Shown here piece after piece: positions 1 to 7,502 of a DNA stretch of 64,000 nucleotides. A model generated the notes under the pieces. That model did no database searches. It saw nothing but the letters and a program-made list of their open reading frames with translations, and was not told the origin of the DNA. How positions within the stretch are numbered: the first letter of the stretch is position 1; each line of letters opens with the position of its first letter. This DNA is from an uncultured Bacillaceae bacterium (GTDB taxonomy: Bacteria; Bacillota; Bacilli; Bacillales; Bacillaceae_L): the NCBI GenBank assembly GCA_947497585.1, contig CANMHG010000012.1, positions 42,692-106,691 of the forward strand. Direction: 5' to 3'. A program made the translations under genes and the position numbers.

Positions 1-225
1 TTTGTAACTCATAGTATTCAAGAATCTATTAAACTATCTGACCGTATTCTTGTTATGGGTACGAGACCAGGTGTCATTTTAGAAGATATTAAAGTTGAAT
101 TACCTAGACCACGTAGTAATTCACGTGAACAAGCGATAGAACTAGAGAAACGAATTCTCGGTTTATTGGAAAAGGAAATTGAAAAAGTAGTTAAAGAGGA
201 GTTAGAATATGCGTCCAGCAATTAA
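1..225 (+). CDS. ABC transporter ATP-binding protein, C-terminal part (SsuB/TauB-like)
   Basis: The gene runs in from the left edge; about 74 C-terminal residues are visible. The first residues read FVTHSIQES followed by LSDRILVM, which is the switch-histidine region (VTHD.EEA..LSDR..VM) of nitrate/sulfonate/taurine-type ABC ATPases. A lysine/glutamate-rich tail follows. The stop codon lies 17 bp inside the downstream permease gene, so the two are probably translationally coupled. By analogy with SsuBCA it should power import of an organosulfur compound. The Walker motifs lie outside the window, so the family call rests on the tail and the neighbours. Confidence 0.8.
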   Translation, partial: FVTHSIQESIKLSDRILVMGTRPGVILEDIKVELPRPRSNSREQAIELEKRILGLLEKEIEKVVKEELEYASSN

Positions 226-964
226 ACGAATTATATTTTACGCAAGTATTCTAATTGTCTGGCAAGTAGCAGTTAAGTTAACCGGTGTCTCTGAATCCGT
301 AATGCCAGCACCAACAGATGTATTCCGTGAGTTAGGCAGAGGATTCGCCGATTTGACACTAGTTTATGACTTAACAGCCAGTTTTAGACGATTGTTTCTT
401 GGTTTATTAATAGGAGTAACAATAGGAACCGGGCTTGGGATCTTACTTGCAAAGTCCAAAACAGCTGATGAAACGCTAGGAAATCTTGTCTTAGCTTTAC
501 AAAGTGTACCAAGTATCGTGTGGCTTCCAATTGCAATTATGTGGTTTGGTCTAAATGAAATATCTGTTATTTTCATTATCGTACTTGGAGCAACATTCGT
601 AATGACGATTAATATGAGAGTGGGTATTAAAAATGTACCTCCTCTTTATATAAAAGCAGCTCAAACCATGGGCTCAGGGGGAATTGATCTTTTCAGGAAG
701 GTTATTTTCCCGGCATCGATTCCATACGCAGTTACAGGTCTAAAGTTAGCCTGGGCATTTGGATGGCGTGCACTTATGGCTGGTGAACTATTAAGTACCG
801 GCCCAGGATTAGGGTATACACTACGATTTGCTTCAGACTTTGGCAATATGGCACTTGTTATTGGTGTCATGATTATTATTGGAACGATTGGTTCAATTAT
901 GGATTTACTCGTGTTCCAACGTATTGAGCGTAATGTAATGCGCCGTTGGGGATTAGAAAGTTAA
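209..964 (+). CDS. ABC transporter permease (SsuC/TauC family)
   Basis: This is a 251-residue inner-membrane permease of the binding-protein-dependent transport family, with about six hydrophobic segments. The EAA loop that contacts the ATPase is at about residues 150-172 (KAAQTMGSGG, then VIFPASIP). Length and the N-terminal layout (one membrane helix, then MPAPTDV) fit the SsuC/TauC/ThiX group. It overlaps the end of the ATPase gene and is followed 20 bp later by a lipoprotein receptor, giving the order ATPase-permease-receptor. The substrate is not proven by sequence; aliphatic sulfonates are most likely given the receptor and the sulfur genes nearby. Confidence 0.88.
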   Translation: MRPAIKRIIFYASILIVWQVAVKLTGVSESVMPAPTDVFRELGRGFADLTLVYDLTASFRRLFLGLLIGVTIGTGLGILLAKSKTADETLGNLVLALQSVPSIVWLPIAIMWFGLNEISVIFIIVLGATFVMTINMRVGIKNVPPLYIKAAQTMGSGGIDLFRKVIFPASIPYAVTGLKLAWAFGWRALMAGELLSTGPGLGYTLRFASDFGNMALVIGVMIIIGTIGSIMDLLVFQRIERNVMRRWGLES

Positions 965-984
965 AAAGAGAGAGGAAGAATGAA

Positions 985-1983
985 ATGAAAAAATTATTTA
1001 GTTTTAGTGCTATTTTAGTATTAGTTATTGGGTTACTTGCTGGCTGTGGTACAAGTGATGGTGCCTCAGGTTCGAGCGATTCCAAAAAAGTTATTATTGG
1101 TTACTTCCCTAATATTGACCATGCACCAGCAATGGTTGCTCGTGAAAAGGGATACTTTCAAAATCAATTAGGAGAGAATGTTACAATTGAGTACAAAACA
1201 TTCCCAGACGGTGGGGCATTTATGACAGCTTTAAAAACTGGCGAAATTCACGCTGGATTTGTAGGACCAGGCCCAGTAATGAATAACTTCACAAATGGTG
1301 CCGATGTGAAAATTATTGCAGGTGCTTCATCTGGTGGTACACACATCGTAGCAAGTAAAGAAAGTGGCATTGAATCCTTAGAGGATTTTGATGGTCATAC
1401 TTTTATTACTCCTGGTGTAGGTTGTACACACGGTGTTCAAATGGAAACTTTCTTAAAAGATCTTGGTATTACTTCGGCTCGTATCGGGGGAACACTTAAG
1501 CATGTAACAGGTAATCCTGCACAATATAAGGGAATGTTCGAGTCAGGTAAAGTACAAATTGCTGCAGTCCCAGAGCCATGGGCTTCTCAGTTAGTAAAAG
1601 AAGCTGGAGCAAAAATTATCGTAGATAGTTCAGAGATTTCTTTCGGCGAAACTTTACCGAATACAATTTTAGTTTCAAATAGTAAATTTATTAATGAAGA
1701 TAAAGAGGTTATTCAGCAGATTGTAAATGCGAATAAAGAAGCTGTAGATTTCATCAATGCTAACCCAGAAGAATCAAAACAAATTATGATGGATAGCATT
1801 AAAGAGATAACGAAACAAGAGCTTGATGCTGATGTTGTTGATATGGCATGGGAGAAAATTAGGTTTACAACTGAAGTGAATAAAGAGGTAATGCAAGAGT
1901 TTGCAAATTCATCGTTTGAATTAAAGTTCTTAAAAGAGCAACCTGATTTTGCAAGTTTAATAGACACACAATTTATTGATTAA
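985..1983 (+). CDS. ABC transporter substrate-binding lipoprotein (SsuA/NMT1-like)
   Basis: This 332-residue lipoprotein has a positively charged start, a hydrophobic stretch and the lipobox LLAGC with the lipidated cysteine at residue 21. The mature part begins with VIIGYFPNIDHAPAMVAREKG, typical of NMT1/SsuA-like periplasmic binding folds, and contains the internal FDGHTFITPGVG and VAAVPEPWA-like segments of that family. An upstream in-frame ATG at 946 lies inside the permease gene and would bury the signal peptide; the ATG at 985 follows AGAGAGGAAG and gives a proper signal sequence. It is the receptor of the ABC importer; the sulfonate specificity is inferred. Confidence 0.85.
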   Translation: MKKLFSFSAILVLVIGLLAGCGTSDGASGSSDSKKVIIGYFPNIDHAPAMVAREKGYFQNQLGENVTIEYKTFPDGGAFMTALKTGEIHAGFVGPGPVMNNFTNGADVKIIAGASSGGTHIVASKESGIESLEDFDGHTFITPGVGCTHGVQMETFLKDLGITSARIGGTLKHVTGNPAQYKGMFESGKVQIAAVPEPWASQLVKEAGAKIIVDSSEISFGETLPNTILVSNSKFINEDKEVIQQIVNANKEAVDFINANPEESKQIMMDSIKEITKQELDADVVDMAWEKIRFTTEVNKEVMQEFANSSFELKFLKEQPDFASLIDTQFID

Positions 1984-1996
1984 TTAGTTGAAGTGA

Positions 1997-2035
1997 AGGC
2001 TGAGGGAGGTTATTGAATCTTGCTCAGTCTTTTTT
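1997..2035 (+). terminator. Rho-independent terminator after the ABC operon
   Basis: AGGCTGAG and CTCAGTCT form an 8-bp stem (with one G-U pair) around an 18-nt loop, followed by six T residues. It closes the sulfonate-type ABC operon. Confidence 0.6.
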
Positions 2036-2078
2036 ATCAGCTCCTTATTAAAATGAATGTTGTTATTTACTCTAAACA

Positions 2079-2210
2079 TTGGCCGTTTCTTTGCGCTGCA
2101 GGCACTTGCTTTCCGCGGGGAGGAAGTCGAGCCTCCTCGACGTTCCGTCTGTGGGGTCTCGACTTTTCCTCATCTCCCGCAGGAGTCAAGTGCCTTCCGC
2201 TCCAATACAC
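2079..2210. repeat. REP-like intergenic repeat, copy A
   Basis: This GC-rich stretch of about 130 bp recurs in inverted orientation at 29562-29692. Its ends form a long-range stem (GGCACTTG at 2101-2108 with CAAGTGCC at 2187-2194), and an inner hairpin is built from GTCGAG and CTCGAC. The other copy carries GGCAATTG/CAATTGCC, so a base change in one arm is matched in the other. Its base composition contrasts sharply with the AT-rich flanks. The short reading frames crossing it are not genes. Function is unknown; similar elements are scattered through Bacillus genomes as far as I recall. Confidence 0.85.
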
Positions 2211-2296
2211 TAGCAGCTTAAATAAAGTTACGGTCTTTTGTAGAAAAAACTTTAAAATGCAGTGCCTACACACCCTAATTTATAAGGAGAAAGTTA

Positions 2297-2884
2297 ATGA
2301 AAAAATTAAAGGTAGTAGTCTTACTTATATTATTATCCGTTGTTACGGTGGCTTGTGGTAATTCTAAAGAAGAGGTTGAGCAGTCGTTTCCGATGGCTTT
2401 GGAGGTTCAGGAGTTTGAGGCTGTTAATCAGGATGGGGAGAAGGTTAGTCTTGCTGATTTGAAAGGGAAGGTATGGGTAGCTAGTACAATTTTCACAAAC
2501 TGTGATACAGTTTGTTTACCGATGACGGCTAATATGGCAAAGCTTCAACAGAAATTAAATGAAGAAAATGTTGAAGCAGCGCTTGTTTCGTTTTCAATTG
2601 ATCCTGAACGTGACACGACAGTCGTATTAAAGGATTTTGCAGGGGTTTATGATGCGGACTTCTCTAATTGGCATTTCCTATCAGGGTACAGTCAAGAAGA
2701 AATAGAAATATTTATTAATAAATCATTTATGTCTCCAGCAGCCAGGCTTGAAGGTTCTGATCAATTCATGCATAGCACATCAATCTTTTTAGTGAGTGAA
2801 AGTGGAACTGTTGTTCAGCAATATTCAGGTGTTTCAGAAGTACCTTATGAGCAAATTGTTGAAGATATAAAGAAATTAAATTAG
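2297..2884 (+). CDS. ypmQ: Sco1/SenC/PrrC family copper-binding thioredoxin-fold lipoprotein (YpmQ-like)
   Basis: This 195-residue lipoprotein has the lipobox VTVAC (Cys20). The metal-binding CxxxC is seen as TNCDTVCLPMT (Cys69, Cys73) and the distal histidine is His159 in FMHSTSIFLV; together these are the Cu ligands of Sco proteins. Similarity to B. subtilis YpmQ (BsSCO), which delivers copper to the CuA site of cytochrome c oxidase, is strong through the FTNC, SIDPERD and WHFLSGYSQEEIE segments. The gene stands alone between the repeat and a convergent small gene, with AAGGAG upstream of the ATG. The usual TxCP is TNCD, as in YpmQ (TNCE). Confidence 0.9.
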   Translation: MKKLKVVVLLILLSVVTVACGNSKEEVEQSFPMALEVQEFEAVNQDGEKVSLADLKGKVWVASTIFTNCDTVCLPMTANMAKLQQKLNEENVEAALVSFSIDPERDTTVVLKDFAGVYDADFSNWHFLSGYSQEEIEIFINKSFMSPAARLEGSDQFMHSTSIFLVSESGTVVQQYSGVSEVPYEQIVEDIKKLN

Positions 2885-2893
2885 AAGATAATC

Positions 2894-3211
2894 TCAACTG
2901 TAGGAATTAATTTGAGTTATTGTGTCCTGAATTTGTTTCTCACCTTGCGGGGTTGTTCCTATAAATGTGAAGGTATACAATCCCGGATTTTCTTCTAAAT
3001 AGAGTTTTACATGACTATCTTCACCAAGTAGCCATTTAGATTTACCTTTTTTGTCGTAAATAACGTCAATTTTTAACTGTGCTCCAATGTCATGAACAAA
3101 TTCATCAAATATTAGGCCCTCCGCATCATTATTCAGTTCTTCAACCACTTTCTTTGCATAATGGCTCGACTGGAAAAAATCATTTTTTATTTGAATAGAT
3201 CTTTCTAACAT
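2894..3211 (-). CDS. Hypothetical protein, 105 residues
   Basis: I do not recognise this protein. It is soluble, with an amphipathic start (MLERSIQIKNDFFQSSHYAKKVVEEL) and a second half that looks like beta strands (KLYLEENPGLYTFTFIGTT). The start was set at the ATG at 3211, preceded by GAGGTG at 8 nt; a GTG three codons upstream sits inside that ribosome binding site. It converges on ypmQ with only 9 bp between the stop codons. No signal peptide or membrane segment is seen. Confidence 0.7.
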   Translation of the reverse strand: MLERSIQIKNDFFQSSHYAKKVVEELNNDAEGLIFDEFVHDIGAQLKIDVIYDKKGKSKWLLGEDSHVKLYLEENPGLYTFTFIGTTPQGEKQIQDTITQINSYS

Positions 3212-3318
3212 AAATATCACCTCTTTTATATATTCTTCATAAAGGGTTTAAATATGTAATAAAATTGGTAATAAAAATTAATAGTTTTAAATATTCTTAC
3301 AAATAGAATGTAAATTAA

Positions 3319-3350
3319 TTGACAACCAGATTGATACTTAGGTACCATAA
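3319..3350 (+). promoter_or_regulatory. Candidate SigA promoter of the TAXI-TRAP operon
   Basis: TTGACA at 3319-3324 is followed after 18 bp by TACCAT (3343-3348), overlapping an AT-rich CATAATATAG run. It lies 36 bp upstream of the TAXI receptor start. The -35 is perfect and the -10 weak. Confidence 0.4.
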
Positions 3351-3385
3351 TATAGAAATCATGAAAATTTAAGGGGGAGAAAAAA

Positions 3386-4330
3386 ATGAAAAAACGAGGT
3401 CTATTACTTTCGTTCATCATGCTAGTAGGATTTTCTATGATTCTTGCAGCTTGCGGTGGTAAAACACAACTTGCACTAGTAACTGGTGGTACAGGTGGTA
3501 CATATTATCCATTAGGTGGGGAACTTGCCAACATCATTAATGACAATTCAGATGCAGAGGTAACAAGTCAATCTTCAAACGCATCAGCTGATAACATGAA
3601 GGATATTGCAAATGGAGATGCGGATTTAGCGTTTACACAAACAGATATCGCTTCTTACGCAGTTGAAGGGAAATTGATGTTTGATGGCACTGCTGTAACA
3701 AATGCACAAGCTATTGGAACTCTTTACCCTGAAACAGTTCAAATCGTAACTCTTAAAGATAGCGGAATTACGTCTGTAGAAGATTTAAGAGGAAAAACGG
3801 TTTCTGTTGGAGCTCCAGGAAGTGGAACTTATGCAAATGCAGAACAAATCTTGGAAATCCATGGAATGACTATGGATGATATCAAAGCTCAAAACTTAGC
3901 GTTTGATGAATCTACTGATGGTCTTCAAGATGGAAACATTGATGCAGCGTTTATCACTGCAGGTACACCAACTGGTGCAGTAGAAGGTCTTGCTGCATTA
4001 AAAGACGTTTCAATTGTACCAATTGCTCAAGATAAAATTGATGCGTTAATTGCAAAATACCCATATTATGCTCAAGATGCAGTTCCAGCTGGAACGTATA
4101 AATTAGAAGCTGAAGTAGCAACAGTTGCAGTTTCTGCGATGTTAGTAGTAAGCTCTGAATTAGATGAAGATTTAGTATATGAAATGACTAAAGCAATTTT
4201 TGAAAACACAGATAAAATCTCACATGCAAAAGGAGCTTTCATTTCGGCTGAAAATGCTATTAAAGGTGTAGGAATTGACTTCCACCCAGGTGCAGCGAAA
4301 TATTTCAAAGAAAAAGGTCTCCTAAACTAA
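3386..4330 (+). CDS. TAXI family TRAP transporter solute-binding lipoprotein
   Basis: This 314-residue receptor has the lipobox ILAAC (Cys23) and then the family signature LVTGGTGGTYYPLGG near the mature N terminus. The TAXI (TRAP-associated extracytoplasmic immunogenic) hallmarks SQSSNASADNMKDI and GAPGSGTYANAEQIL are visible. It captures a solute, probably an organic acid such as glutamate or another carboxylate, and hands it to the fused permease encoded downstream. It starts at ATG 3386 after AAGGGGGAG. A strong terminator separates it from the membrane genes, as is common when the receptor is needed in excess. Confidence 0.92.
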   Translation: MKKRGLLLSFIMLVGFSMILAACGGKTQLALVTGGTGGTYYPLGGELANIINDNSDAEVTSQSSNASADNMKDIANGDADLAFTQTDIASYAVEGKLMFDGTAVTNAQAIGTLYPETVQIVTLKDSGITSVEDLRGKTVSVGAPGSGTYANAEQILEIHGMTMDDIKAQNLAFDESTDGLQDGNIDAAFITAGTPTGAVEGLAALKDVSIVPIAQDKIDALIAKYPYYAQDAVPAGTYKLEAEVATVAVSAMLVVSSELDEDLVYEMTKAIFENTDKISHAKGAFISAENAIKGVGIDFHPGAAKYFKEKGLLN

Positions 4331-4358
4331 TTAGTAGTTTTTATGTTCAGGTATTAGA

Positions 4359-4388
4359 AGATAGACCGATATAATCGGTCTATCTTTT
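4359..4388 (+). terminator. Intra-operon terminator/attenuator after the TAXI receptor
   Basis: AGATAGACCGAT and ATCGGTCTATCT form a perfect 12-bp stem with a 2-nt gap, followed by TTTTG. It sits between the receptor gene and its membrane partners, so it probably lets most transcripts stop after the receptor. Confidence 0.8.
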
Positions 4389-4405
4389 GTTAGGTAGGGT
4401 AAATT

Positions 4406-4936
4406 ATGCGACGTAGAAAAGCTTTTAATCGAATGATCCCTTTAATAGTAAGTGTGCTTATCGTGCTCATTTTTTTAATACCGTATAAGTCAGTCCTTTC
4501 TTTTAGCTTCCAAAATACCAACAAGGTGATAACCTATATACCTGTTGATATGCGAGGCGAATCATTCCAAATTAAATTCACCCACACTATTCACCTTTCT
4601 GATGTTCTTGAAACCTATTCGATTGATTCGGACCATAAAATTCACCAGACAGAATTCATGTTCGAAGACTTTAATGTTGGTATGCCTTCTAACGCCTATG
4701 GGAATGAAAAGTTTGTTGAAAAGAATGGAAAATACTATATTACGAATATGGATCGAGTTCATTCGTATTTAGATATTAAAATAGCACAAACTATTCCATA
4801 TCATGTGGTGATTTTTGAAGGTGAAGAATATTCTCTTCTAGATTTTATCGAACCAGGGACTTGGACACGTCTGCAAAGTAAGAAGATCAATTTATGGCAA
4901 TTGTTGAGGGGAGTGAATATGCTTGAGCAAAGATAA
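4406..4936 (+). CDS. DUF1850 domain protein of the TAXI-TRAP system
   Basis: This 176-residue protein has one N-terminal membrane anchor (about residues 9-29, hydrophobic IPLIVSVLIVLIFLIP) and an extracytoplasmic domain containing FQIKFTHTIHLSDVLETY, the DUF1850 core. DUF1850 genes usually lie between a TAXI receptor and a fused TRAP permease, exactly the layout here. The role is unknown; a periplasm-side accessory of the importer is the simplest idea. The last 14 bp overlap the start of the permease gene. Confidence 0.8.
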   Translation: MRRRKAFNRMIPLIVSVLIVLIFLIPYKSVLSFSFQNTNKVITYIPVDMRGESFQIKFTHTIHLSDVLETYSIDSDHKIHQTEFMFEDFNVGMPSNAYGNEKFVEKNGKYYITNMDRVHSYLDIKIAQTIPYHVVIFEGEEYSLLDFIEPGTWTRLQSKKINLWQLLRGVNMLEQR

Positions 4937-6932
4937 AAAACAAAAAATTGAAGAAACAAAAATTGAAGAAACAAAAATTGAAACCATTACATCAGAAGAG
5001 CAGCAGGAGCTATTGGAGAAGTATGATCCAGAAGCAGGTACTAGGAAATTCACGGGTATTCTGAAGTGGATTGCGTTTATTGGATTACTTTCTTTTTCTT
5101 TATTCCAGCTTTACACGGCTGTTTTTGGAGTTTTCACTGCCCAGATTCAAAGATCAATTCACTTGGGCTTTGCATTAGCATTAATTTTTATCCTTTTTCC
5201 TGCAAAAAAAGGAACAGCCAAAAAAGGAAAGGTTACCATTACATGGTATGATGCACTCCTTGCTCTTTTATCAGTAGGAGTAGGATTGTATTGGCCGTTA
5301 AATATTAATGAACTAGTCCTTCGTGTAAGTGATTTATCAACGATGGATATGTTTTTTGGAATTAGTGCCATTCTACTTGTACTTGAAGCGACCCGTCGTG
5401 CAGTAGGGTTGCCTATAACTATTATCGCTGTTGTTTTCATGGCGTATGCGATGCTTGGTCCTTACATGCCAGGTTTCTTGAGTCACAGAGGATTAAGACT
5501 TGAGAAGCTTGTTCAAACGATGTTTTTTACAACGGAAGGGATACTTGGTACACCACTCGCCGTGTCATCAACATTTATCTTCCTGTTCCTACTTTTCGGA
5601 GCATTTTTAGTTAAAACAGGGGTTGGACAGTATTTTAATGATTTAGCTGTTTCCATTGCTGGTAGAAGTGTTGGTGGGCCAGCAAAAGTAGCAATTTTCT
5701 CTAGTGCTTTGCAAGGAACTATTAGTGGAAGTTCAGTTGCAAACGTCGTAACTTCAGGGTCTTTTACAATTCCAATGATGAAAAAGCTTGGATATCGTAA
5801 AGAGTTTGCAGGGGCAGTTGAAGCTGCAGCTTCTACCGGTGGTCAGTTAATGCCACCGATCATGGGGGCAGCTGCGTTCCTAATGGTTGAATTTATCGGT
5901 AATGGAATAACGTACTGGGATATTGCCAAAGCAGCAGCAATACCAGCTGTATTATATTTTGCTGGTATTTGGATTATGACTCACTTTGAAGCAAAACGAA
6001 TTGGTTTGCGTGGTCTGACAAAAGAGGAAATGCCAGATCGCAAAGAAGTGTTAAAGAAGATTTATTTACTAGTACCTATTTTAGCAGTAGTTGTTCTTCT
6101 AATGTCAGGTATGAGTGTTACTAGAGCGGCTCTTTGGGCAATTGTTGTTACTGTCGTAGTAAGCGCAATTAGGAAGGAAACACGTATTGGTCTTGTAGGA
6201 ATCATTTCAGCTTTAGTAGACGGTGCAAGGACAGCACTAGCTGTAGCTGCTGCAACCGCTGCTGCAGGTATGATAGTTGGAGTTGTTACAAAAACAGGAC
6301 TAGGGTTAAAGCTTGCAAATGGGCTGTTAGATTTATCTGGGGGCTTAATTCTTCCGACATTATTCTTTACAATGGTAGCAGCGATTGTATTAGGGATGGG
6401 TTCACCAACAACGGCGAACTATGTTATTACATCTACAATTGCAGCTCCAGCTATCATTTTACTAGGTGTTCCTGATCTTTCTGCACATTTATTCGTTTTC
6501 TATTTCGGAATTGTTGCTGATGTTACTCCACCAGTTGCCTTAGCAGCTTTTGCTGCAGCAGGTGTATCAGGAGGAGAGCCGATACGAACCGGGTTCCAAT
6601 CGGCAAGGCTTGCGATTGCAGCGTTCATTATTCCATACATCTTTGTCTTGTCTCCAGAGTTATTGATGATTGATACGACTGTTCCGCGTACGCTTTGGGT
6701 AGTAGCGACATCTCTTATGGGGATGATTGCTATAGGAGCTGGTATGATCGGATATTGGATGAGAAGTACTCACTGGATTGAACGTATACTAGCAGTGGCT
6801 GCAGGGTTATTGTTGATTTATCCGGAAGGTTATAGTGATACAATTGGGCTAGTCATGTTTATTGGGTTATTGGTGATGCAGTATGTTATCAAAAGGGAAA
6901 ATCCACGTAATCCAGCGACTGCCAATTCATAA
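4923..6932 (+). CDS. TRAP transporter fused permease (4TM/12TM, DctQM-like)
   Basis: This is a 669-residue polytopic protein joining the small and large TRAP membrane subunits. A charged cytoplasmic N terminus is followed by about four helices and then the large DctM part, with signatures such as FSSALQGTISGSSVANVVTSG, PPIMGAAAFLM and LGMGSPTTANYV. It uses ion gradients to import the solute bound by the TAXI receptor. The start is TTG at 4923, preceded by GGGGAG; there is no in-frame ATG until the membrane region, so the unusual start is well supported. The N terminus contains a 15-bp tandem duplication (KIEET twice plus KIET). Confidence 0.92.
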   Translation: MSKDKKQKIEETKIEETKIETITSEEQQELLEKYDPEAGTRKFTGILKWIAFIGLLSFSLFQLYTAVFGVFTAQIQRSIHLGFALALIFILFPAKKGTAKKGKVTITWYDALLALLSVGVGLYWPLNINELVLRVSDLSTMDMFFGISAILLVLEATRRAVGLPITIIAVVFMAYAMLGPYMPGFLSHRGLRLEKLVQTMFFTTEGILGTPLAVSSTFIFLFLLFGAFLVKTGVGQYFNDLAVSIAGRSVGGPAKVAIFSSALQGTISGSSVANVVTSGSFTIPMMKKLGYRKEFAGAVEAAASTGGQLMPPIMGAAAFLMVEFIGNGITYWDIAKAAAIPAVLYFAGIWIMTHFEAKRIGLRGLTKEEMPDRKEVLKKIYLLVPILAVVVLLMSGMSVTRAALWAIVVTVVVSAIRKETRIGLVGIISALVDGARTALAVAAATAAAGMIVGVVTKTGLGLKLANGLLDLSGGLILPTLFFTMVAAIVLGMGSPTTANYVITSTIAAPAIILLGVPDLSAHLFVFYFGIVADVTPPVALAAFAAAGVSGGEPIRTGFQSARLAIAAFIIPYIFVLSPELLMIDTTVPRTLWVVATSLMGMIAIGAGMIGYWMRSTHWIERILAVAAGLLLIYPEGYSDTIGLVMFIGLLVMQYVIKRENPRNPATANS

Positions 6933-6946
6933 GTTTTAGAGGGAAG

Positions 6947-6980
6947 AACGTTTGGGCTTAGGCTTGAACGTTTTTTTCTT
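6947..6980 (+). terminator. Terminator of the TRAP operon
   Basis: AACGTTTGGGC pairs with GGCTTGAACGTT (11 pairs including wobbles) around a TTAG loop, followed by a T-rich run. Confidence 0.75.
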
Positions 6981-6993
6981 TATGGAAGGAAGT

Positions 6994-7170
6994 GGACTCA
7001 GAGGCCTTTACTTGAGTAAAATAGCTAGTTAGGGTTGCGAATGTGGACTCAAATGCGCTTATTTGGTGAAAATCATGTGGAATAGAGGGTATTTTAGTGT
7101 AATAGCGATTTCTGAGTCCGGAAAGCTAGTAAATTTGTATACTTTTAAGCAAATAACGGAATCTGAGTCC
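6994..7170. repeat. Decayed intergenic repeat array, GGACTCA type, about 50-bp spacing
   Basis: GTGGACTCA occurs at about 6992 and 7042 (50 bp apart), and its inverted form TGAGTCC at 7113 and 7164 (51 bp apart). Around these cores the units share weaker similarity, for example TAGCGATTTCTGAGTCC, TAACGGAATCTGAGTCC and the reverse complement of GGACTCAAATGCGCTTA. Nothing here looks coding. The stretch fills the gap between the TRAP operon and the tRNA gene. Confidence 0.55.
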
Positions 7171-7278
7171 AAAAATCAGGAAGTTTAACCATGTATTTTG
7201 AAATAGCCACTTACTAGATTTCCCCTTTGACAATTTTATAAGTAGAGGCTATAATCCTGTTATACAATATTTAAATAC

Positions 7279-7350
7279 GACTTGTTAGCTCAGTGGGAGA
7301 GCACTACCTTGACAGGGTAGGGGTCGGGGGTTCAAGTCCCTCACAGGTCA
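7279..7350 (+). tRNA. tRNA-Val (anticodon GAC)
   Basis: A complete 72-nt cloverleaf is visible. The acceptor stem pairs GACTTGT with ACAGGTC, the D arm is GCTC...GAGC, the anticodon stem CTACC/GGTAG encloses the loop TTGACAG with anticodon GAC, and the T arm GGGGG/CCCTC encloses TTCAAGT. The discriminator base is A and no CCA is encoded (TTA follows), so the end must be added by tRNA nucleotidyltransferase. It is a solitary tRNA gene rather than part of a cluster. Confidence 0.95.
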
Positions 7351-7361
7351 TTAGAACAGAG

Positions 7362-7395
7362 CCTTGGTAACAATTAGTTATCAAGGTTTTTTTTG
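7362..7395 (+). terminator. Terminator of the tRNA-Val gene
   Basis: CCTTGGTAAC pairs with GTTATCAAGG (one wobble) around AATTA, followed by eight T residues. Confidence 0.85.
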
Positions 7396-7502
7396 TATCT
7401 AATAGAAATACATTTGTTACTTAGCGAAAGCAATATAGCCAATTAAGTGGTAAATTTGTATAATAATTATATATTAAATAATAAATATTCAGAGGTAAGC
7501 TC

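Noticed and set aside
2020..2361. Reading frames through the REP-like element (both strands)
   Set aside because: They cover the repeat and overlap the ypmQ start; no site or known domain is present.
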